The notes under the pieces: generated by a model
What the model saw: only the letters and a program-made list of their open reading frames with translations
What the model was told of the DNA's origin: nothing
Databases searched by the model: none
Translations under genes and position numbers: made by a program
Shown here: positions 57,846-64,000 of the stretch, in pieces
Numbering within the stretch: the first letter of the stretch is position 1
Layout: every line of letters starts with the position of its first letter
Assembly: GCA_039111635.1 (NCBI GenBank)
Contig: JBCAQO010000001.1
Span: forward strand, 1,054,001 to 1,118,000
DNA length: 64,000 nt
Direction of reading: 5' to 3'
From: Heterobasidion occidentale
Lineage: Eukaryota; Basidiomycota; Agaricomycetes; Russulales; Bondarzewiaceae

Positions 57846-60800
57846 ATGCCCACCTTAACCACCACTTTGCTGATACTCACCGTATTGGTCGTGCTGCTGC
57901 CTACAGAAGCATATGCCTTCGGAGCAGGCGATATCCCCGACTTTTCATATCTGAATGGTCAGTACTTCTGAGTCTCTTTTGATAGAAAAACGATGCGATG
58001 AACCAGTGTTGATGTCGATAGACAAAGCTTTCCGTCATGGAGATATCGAAAACATCCTGACTGAACTGCTCAAATCGACGGGGAGTGCTGCTGCAGGAGG
58101 AGGACTCCTTGAATTCGCGCAAACTATCCTGTCTGCAGGGTCTGGTGGATCTAAATTCAATAAAGGGGATGTGAAGAAAGTGTATTTTGTGAGTACCACA
58201 GCCTGTACTACTTATCTATCCGGGCGTTGAGTGTATCTTCTTCAGGGTAACTGGTTGCGTGACTACTCCCAGGTGGGTACATCAAAATGGAAAAGGCAGG
58301 GCATACCTCTGATGCCATCACTACGCCCTCAGGCGATGGATATTGCTGGCTTGCAGAAGCTTTCTGCGGATACCTTGGTCCTCATTGTCGCTGTCCTGGG
58401 CTTTATGGTGCGTTGCAGCTACGTAGTGTCGATTTTTTTGAGGATCTCATTGCCGATTCGGCCCAGACATTTGGATTTGCTACGGAGGAGTTTGAGGTCA
58501 CTGCCGAGAGGTTAGGCGTGTACTTACCTGTAGTAAGTGCCTCGAGGGTCATTGGAACTTCATTCAGAAGCTCACGCTGTGCCTGTTATCTAGGAACACA
58601 TTGACAATCCGAAGTAAGAGAATCTATAGTACATCAGTCTATGTACTGATGCACAAGGTACGACCAGGGGCTACGCAGAAAAAGAGGGCGATGCTCGCCA
58701 GTTCCATCCTAAGCTTCGTCCGCCCGTGGACCCTCGGGAACTTGAGATTGATGCCCGCACTGGCATGAAGGTTAACTTCATCACCTATATTCACGTCATA
58801 TCAGCAGTCTGACCGAATCCCCTTAGAAATATATGGCCACCGAAGGGCACGGCTGGGACACCTCCACAGCTCACATCCGACGCACGCTCCGAGCCTGCAT
58901 CGAGCACGGCCGTCGATCACGCGGCCGGGAAGGTGCAGATTTGTTTGAAGCCTATCGGCTTCTCGGTACAGGTCTACATACTTTGGAGGATCTGCTTGCT
59001 CATAGCAACTGGTGTGAGCTTGCGCTCAGGAAGATGGGCCATGAGCAAGTATTCTGCCATGTTGGAGACGATGGTGCTTTTCGCCTATCATGATAGCTAG
59101 ACAGATTTTAACAGTGATTTTTGCAGTCATTGTTGATACGCCCAATGGTCCCGCTCCCCCCTTGATCACTGGGACCTTTGGAAGCGCCGACTTTATGCAC
59201 TCGATGATGGGAGAGGCAACCGACCACTTGAGCCAGGCATCAGTTACTGATCTCTCTCAGAAATTGAGCGACGTACGTGTTTCTTTTCCTCCCGTCCATT
59301 GTTCCATCCAGTAACGGGGTTTCACTTCTTGTCCCTCAGGCATCCAATTCGGATCAGAACTCCAACGTCTCGAAACTCAAGGACCTGCTGTCCAAGCTCC
59401 CACTTGGAGGCGATAGCTCCTCGCAGATGGGCGAGGCCGAGTCTCTTCAAGCATCTTCTAAAGCGTATAGCTTTAACCCGGACGATGTCGCGCCGAAGGA
59501 AGTCCAACAGCAGCTGTGGGCTTTATTGAAGTGGAGGGATGGGGTATACCGCGACGTGCTAGAGAAAATCGAGAAGATCCCTGGTTTGTCGGACTTGATC
59601 GATGGCATTACAGATGCACTGAATGCCTGTAAGTGCTTATATGTGTACTGTGCTCTTTTGTCTGTGCTGATGCTCGACCGAAGATGTATACACCATCTTG
59701 ACGCCCTGGTTGACGGTCAGTGTACCCAGCTATCTTGGCTCCCGGTTACCAGCTGACGACATGTGCGTCTCGATAGCCAATCTTGAAACAAACAACAGAT
59801 GTTCTTGGTGAAGGTAGCAAGGCCGTCATCGATTCTGACGACCAGTACGAAGTCTTCAACGACCCGCGTGCCTCTGACCCGTCGCACAGCCTGCTTTCCA
59901 AGGCAAGCACTGCACTCGTCGACATCCACGCTGGCTGACACTCATCATGTCTTCTAGGACCACTTCCAACTCATCATGAACGAGCCTGCTGGGAAGATTG
60001 CACAGGTAGTGGTGCAGAACACAGTGAACCTCATTGTGAAGGCATGGTTCGACGAGAGTGAAGATCCCAATCAGGTCATCAATCAGGTACAGCGGGCTCC
60101 GTAACTTTCAGAAAAATCATACAGTGCATTGATGCGGATTGTATAGGTCCTTGAAGCCTTCCACCACCCATATTACAACACTGGCAACTCACAGATCCAG
60201 CACGCCATGTTTGATGCCATGGACAAGTGGATAGGCGGTCAAGGAAGTGAGAGAGAGGTCACACTGGAGGCACTGACCAAGGTTCGATATATTGAATGGC
60301 CGTATCTTTCATCTTGCTCACATTAGTCTGAATGTAGGAAAGTGTCCGCGAAGGCAAGAACAAGCGCCAGGGCTCGGATGATGAGACCGCCGCTACCCCA
60401 GGTGGCGCTCACTCGCATGATCAGGGTGCATACGGCAGGACCGGTCAATATACTGCAAGCCAGGACTATACTTCGTCGCAGGGCGGCGGTTACAATCAAC
60501 CCCAAGGGCGCCGGTATGAAGAAGGTTTGTAAACACAACAGGACTACACCCATCAACTGAAGGCATAATCTTACTCGTTTAGAGTCAATTGGTTACGGCG
60601 GGGGAAGCCGTACAAGTTATGGCCGTACAGAATCAAACTACCAGCCTCCCGAACCTCCTTATGGCCGAGGAAGCGAAACATCTTATGGGCGAGGCGAATC
60701 TCGGCCCTCATACGGTGGGCAGGAGGAAGGCGGTTATGGCGGAGGAAGAGAGGAAGAAGCGCCTTATGCCAGGAGGGAGGAACAATACCGAAGTGAGGTA

Positions 60801-61454
60801 CCATCCTATGGTAGACGCCAAGGTGACGGAGGAGGATACAGGCCGTCATACACCAGTGGAGAATCAGAAGGGTACGCTGGAGGTGAAGGTTATGGATCTC
60901 GCCGTGAAGAAGGATACGAGCGTCCATCAGATTATGGAGGAGACTCGTTCAGAAGGAGCGAGCAAAGCGAACCTGTAGAGCCGAGACACCACAAACACCA
61001 TGGCCATCATGATGAGCGCCGCCAGGAATACGATTCTGGTGATCAGGAATATGGTAGAGGTAGGGAAGAAGATGGTGCGGGCCGCCAGGGGCTTGAAAGG
61101 GAGACGGCTGGATACGGCGCAGGCCGAGAGGAGTACGGAAGCGGCAGGGAGCAATATGGTGGAGGTAGGGAGGGCTATGAAAGCCAGAGACGTCCCGAAT
61201 ACGGAGAAGGACAATCCAGTGGATATGGAGACGATGGATCCTCTCCGTATGCTGAGCCTACAAGACATATGGCGGTTCCGGTTATGGAGGTGGGCCTGGA
61301 GGATACGCCGAAGACGAAGGCCGAGGTTCGCGCCGTGGCGAGGAATCCTATACCGAAACAGAAGACGAGACATTCGGCGCGGAAAGACTGAATCTCAACG
61401 AAGGTTATCAACGGCGTGGTGGAGGATCCGGGTACACCCAGGAGGACTACTGAT
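57846..61454 (+). CDS. het-c: Het-C family secreted protein with Gly/Tyr/Arg-rich tail
   Basis: Sixteen exons. A signal peptide (MPTLTTTLLILTVLVVLLPT, EAYA) precedes the Het-C signature FGAGDIPDFSYLN. The family blocks follow: DKAFRHGDIENILTELLKS, KVYFGNWLRDYSQAMDIAGL, TFGFATEEFEVTAERLGVYL, ATEGHGWDTSTAHIRRTLRA, GTGLHTLEDLLAHSNWCELA and VNLIVKAWFDESEDPNQV. The last exon (60583-61454) is a Gly-Tyr-Arg-Glu-rich region with repeated YGRG, YGGGREE and GYGAGREEY. In Neurospora HET-C controls vegetative incompatibility; in basidiomycetes its role is untested. One intron uses a GC donor (59903-59957). One frame break lies near 61265 (PTRH to YGGSGYGGGPGGY), after which the frame ends QEDY. Confidence 0.9.
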
Positions 61455-61693
61455 GCAAAGTCAACGAGACAAAATCCCGATGCAGTTGGTGAAGTTGTAT
61501 TTGTCGAATATGTATATCACAGACTCTACGTAGTGTTGCGCGTTGAATAAAATGCTCTGTGTTGCGCTGACAGCAAGCCCGCCGCGCAGTGCGGGCCGGG
61601 AATCCGGTGCTGCCTTGATTTGCCACCACTCTTGTATTGACGCTCATACTGTTTTGATGGCTCACAACGGCTCTGGAGAGTCTTCCTCCTCAC

Positions 61694-62346
61694 ATGTCGA
61701 ACCGAATATATGAAATAGATCCCAGTCGTACGGCCCGTCAAATATACGCTTTGGGAGATGTTGAGAAGGTGTGTACACTCTTTACAACAGGTTCAGTGAC
61801 AGACATCAACATTCTACTGCAGGACATATCCCGCCTACTTTCACTGGCTGCTTCGTCCATCTCCCTGTTGACTCTTCCGCAGACGGATGGACCGGACGAC
61901 AACCTATCACAGGGTGACGAACGGTCAGAGCAGTTCGTGCTGGAAGTAAGCGAGTACTTCGAACGATTGGACGTGAGCACCTCTTCGTATGTACGAAGAG
62001 TGAAGTGTCACTCAAAAATGTCTGTCTCTGAGCGTAGGCTATCCAGATTGCCATTCGCTCCTCTCTTGCCCATATTCGCCAATCGCGCATTGCGCCTTCG
62101 GCGATTGATGCTCCTCCGCCTGGGTTTGTACCTTCTGTGACAGGCGCTGATATCCCTCCACCTACCAATTCAGGAGATGGGAATTCTTCAGAATCGACTT
62201 CAGATTCGCGTGGGCTACAAGAAGAGCGCATAGAGAGAGACGCCTGGCGCGGAGTGTTGGATGCACTGACGCGAATAAGGGATCAGCGCTCAAAGGAGTT
62301 CAAAGAAAATGAAGACATGGCGGATGCGACTGCTTTCACGGGTTGA
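61694..62346 (+). CDS. MED11: Mediator complex subunit 11
   Basis: Three exons (61694-61768, 61823-61972, 62038-62346). The N-terminus MSNRIYEIDPSRTARQIYAL leads to a long helix GDVEKDISRLLSLAASSISL, then SEQFVLEVSEYFERLDAIQI and AIRSSLAHIRQSRIAPSAID. This matches the paired helices by which Med11 binds Med22 in the Mediator head. A Ser-rich linker follows, and an Arg/Glu-rich C-terminal helix (GVLDALTRIRDQRSKEFKEN) ends at ATAFTG. Introns have strong GTGTGT and GTGAGC donors. Identification rests on the helix pattern and length, so somewhat less certain than the larger proteins. It converges with TBCA, stops 146 bp apart. Confidence 0.75.
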
Positions 62347-62491
62347 ACGAGGTTGAACGTTCGCCATGGATGATAAGATTTTGCACAAGGTACGTATTAC
62401 ATACTATGCTTACTTCGATACTGGATATAGCGTCCACTTCAACTAGCTTACAGCCAATGCATTCTACATACTTTCGATGGCACGCTGCCTC

Positions 62492-63023
62492 TCAGGCGCT
62501 AACTGTCTCGAAAACCTCCTCTGCTTTCATCAATTCTTCGTCCTCTGCGAATGCAGGGTCTTTCTTGGCCAAGACCTGGAAAGAAGAGACATGATCGTTG
62601 GAACTCGAATGGCAGATGTAGGAGATATGGACATACGATGACGTCGCGCAAATCCTCGACAGCTTTTCTCAAGCGTTGATCCGTATTCACAACCATTTTC
62701 TTCGACTCTTCCAACAACTTCGCCTGTACGTCCTCCCATGTTAGCATGGATACTAGTCGTTCACTCGAAGCCAAAGAAGCACACACCGCGTTCCTTACAC
62801 CCCAGTCCTCTTCCCCTTCTGCCCTGAGCTTATCGAGCTTGATTTTATTCTCTACCACCTCGTTCCCGTATATTTCATGTTCCTTGAAAACCCTGTGTCC
62901 CACACGCCCGCGCGCAACCAGAAGCTATCGTCAGATCGACTAGGAGATTACAATACAGGCAGCTGACCTCTTGGCTACCCCGGCTTGGATCTTGAGCTTT
63001 CTGCGTGTAGCGGCCGCGTCCAT
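62492..63023 (-). CDS. TBCA: tubulin-folding cofactor A
   Basis: Four exons on the minus strand (62968-63023, 62787-62892, 62637-62723, 62492-62575) give a 110-aa three-helix protein. It starts MDAAATRRKLKIQAGVAKR, then VFKEHEIYGNEVVENKIKLD, KLRAEGEEDWGVRNA, KLLEESKKMVVNTDQRLRKA, VEDLRDVIVLAKKDPAFAED and ends FETVSA. TBCA captures beta-tubulin released from the CCT chaperonin in the cytosol. The length and the regular charged helices match the family exactly. All introns keep phase. The gene is divergent from the next one, with start codons 480 bp apart. Confidence 0.92.
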
Positions 63024-63503
63024 ATCCCGTCGTGTAAATTCACGTTTGCTAGTTGATGATGACAGGAGGTGTTTTCAGTCTGTTCTGAAATGGTTCTGTC
63101 GTCTGTGGACTCTACTTCTGCACGCGGCCAAATCTGGGGCGATTGAGACAGGGCCGATGATGACTTATCTCATCGATGATTGGTGGAATTATGTAAGTAA
63201 CCTTTCGTCACAGATCTCAAGACTCGCTAAAGAATCTATGACTTAGTCTTCAAGATCGTTGCGCTGTTGCACCTGATTATTTGAGAAGCTAACAGCGTGC
63301 AACGTGCATGCGTTGCGATACTGTTGCGATGCTTGTCCTTCTCACGGACGTTTTTCTAAATGATCCCGTGTGGAGTTTCAGGCGGTTTCCCTTGGTGATA
63401 AAATGGGCTCCTTTCCTCCAGAGCTCTTGGCTTGCGGTGACTGCGTCCTTTAGGCCTTGCCGTTTAGACTAGGACTTTGTTCGTGCCCACGATCACCGTC
63501 TGA
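63024..63503. promoter_or_regulatory. divergent promoter between TBCA and the last gene
   Basis: 480 bp with no exon. A GTTGCGATA/CTGTTGCGATGC direct repeat lies near 63312-63332. Otherwise featureless. Confidence 0.35.
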
Positions 63504-64000
63504 ATGTTGTCTTTTACTTTTGGGGCCCTGACTGCCCTCCTCGCATCGCAGAGCGCTCGCGCATCGCTGGCACCAGCTCTACAAGCCCGTGCCCTTACAG
63601 CGATCCAAGGTACATACAACACGACTTTCGTGCACGTCGTCACAAGCAAAGCTCATGCACAAAGTGTACGTGCATAGTCTCCCACTGAGCGCTTCCATCT
63701 CCGTGTCATTTACGCCGACTTTCCTTGCTGCGCTGTAGTTGGTTCCATCCCAATACCCGCTCCTCCCGGTCAACAAGACCCTTTACCCGGGACTCTCGGA
63801 TGATCAGCACCCCATCGTTTTCGAGCTCGGGCGCGAGGCCAATGCTGGCCCTCCAGGCCTTGGCATTCTCAGCTTCCAGGAGGCCAAGATCGAGGTCCCT
63901 GACGTCCAACGCGTGAGCGACTCGGATCGACCCTTCCTTCACAAGCGGCAAGCACTGGAGTTGTCCATTGGATCCAGGATTGGGCTGATATTGCATTTCA
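63504..64000 (+). CDS. N-terminal part of a secreted protein, possibly acetoacetate-decarboxylase-like (cut by window edge)
   Basis: Exon 1 (63504-63665) encodes a signal peptide MLSFTFGALTALLASQSARA followed by beta-strand-like GTYNTTFVHVVTSKAHAQ. A 73-bp intron (GTACGT...TGTAG) leads in phase to exon 2 (63739 to the edge): LVPSQYPLLPVNKTLYPGLS, QHPIVFELGREANAGPPGLG and ILSFQEAKIEVPDVQRVSDS. The gene continues beyond base 64000. The pattern of a hydrophobic start and PPGLGILSFQEAKIEVP reminds me of secreted fungal acetoacetate-decarboxylase-like proteins, but this is weak recognition; treat the function as unknown. Confidence 0.6.

Noticed and set aside
1..64000. CRISPR array, rRNA or tRNA genes
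   Set aside because: No regularly spaced repeats, no rRNA-like segments, and no B-box (GGTTCGANTCC) with cloverleaf context was found by eye.

Overview
The window is nuclear DNA of a filamentous fungus, almost certainly a basidiomycete and most likely an Agaricomycete. Genes are densely packed and split by many short introns (about 50-80 bp, GTRNGT...CTRAY...YAG). The recognisable proteins (Gbeta, Sad1, Rsm22, CSN2, Fab1, Ltv1, TAF2, Het-C, Med11) read like basidiomycete orthologues. No bacterial operon signal, tRNA, rRNA or CRISPR array was found. All identifications come from reading translations by eye; no database was searched.

Layout. 1-21 kb is very GC-rich. It holds the 3' end of an acidic protein, a 1.2 kb inverted-repeat element (about 1405-2615) carrying gene fragments, an unknown gene (2999-3979), an Nvj2/TEX2-type PH+SMP lipid-transfer protein (4362-7840), dynactin p27/DCTN6 (8465-9334), two low-complexity conserved-hypothetical genes (10749-12086, 12835-15509), a golgin-like coiled-coil protein (15822-18816, minus) and the G-protein beta subunit (19379-20657, minus). 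22-29.5 kb is a gene-poor accessory island. Its only well-formed genes are four tiny spliced genes, each encoding a single double-stranded-RNA-binding motif (dsRBM) of 74-79 aa (22351, 23622, 26243 on plus; 27457 on minus), plus a 78-aa membrane-anchored protein (29096-29463). 29.9-38.5 kb has Sad1/USP39 and three mitochondrial-ribosome genes (Rsm22, uL1m, mL40), with another gene-poor gap at 35.6-37.9 kb. 38.5-64 kb is housekeeping: CSN2, the PI3P 5-kinase Fab1, the ribosome-export factor Ltv1, TAF2 with three C-terminal bromodomains, a Het-C family secreted protein, Mediator subunit Med11, tubulin cofactor A, and the start of a secreted protein running off the right edge.

How it fits together. 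Neighbouring genes are often divergent or convergent with gaps of 90-570 bp (Sad1/Rsm22, CSN2/Fab1, Ltv1/TAF2, TBCA/last gene divergent; Rsm22/uL1m, mL40/CSN2, Fab1/Ltv1, Med11/TBCA convergent). There is no obvious pathway cluster except the mitoribosome trio. The most unusual content is the mini-dsRBM cluster with its relics, which sits between conserved genes and has no attached enzymatic domain.

Caution on sequence quality: about 17 single-base frame breaks interrupt otherwise well-conserved proteins, several in G or C runs. They look like uncorrected assembly indels rather than real pseudogenes, although most other genes read cleanly.
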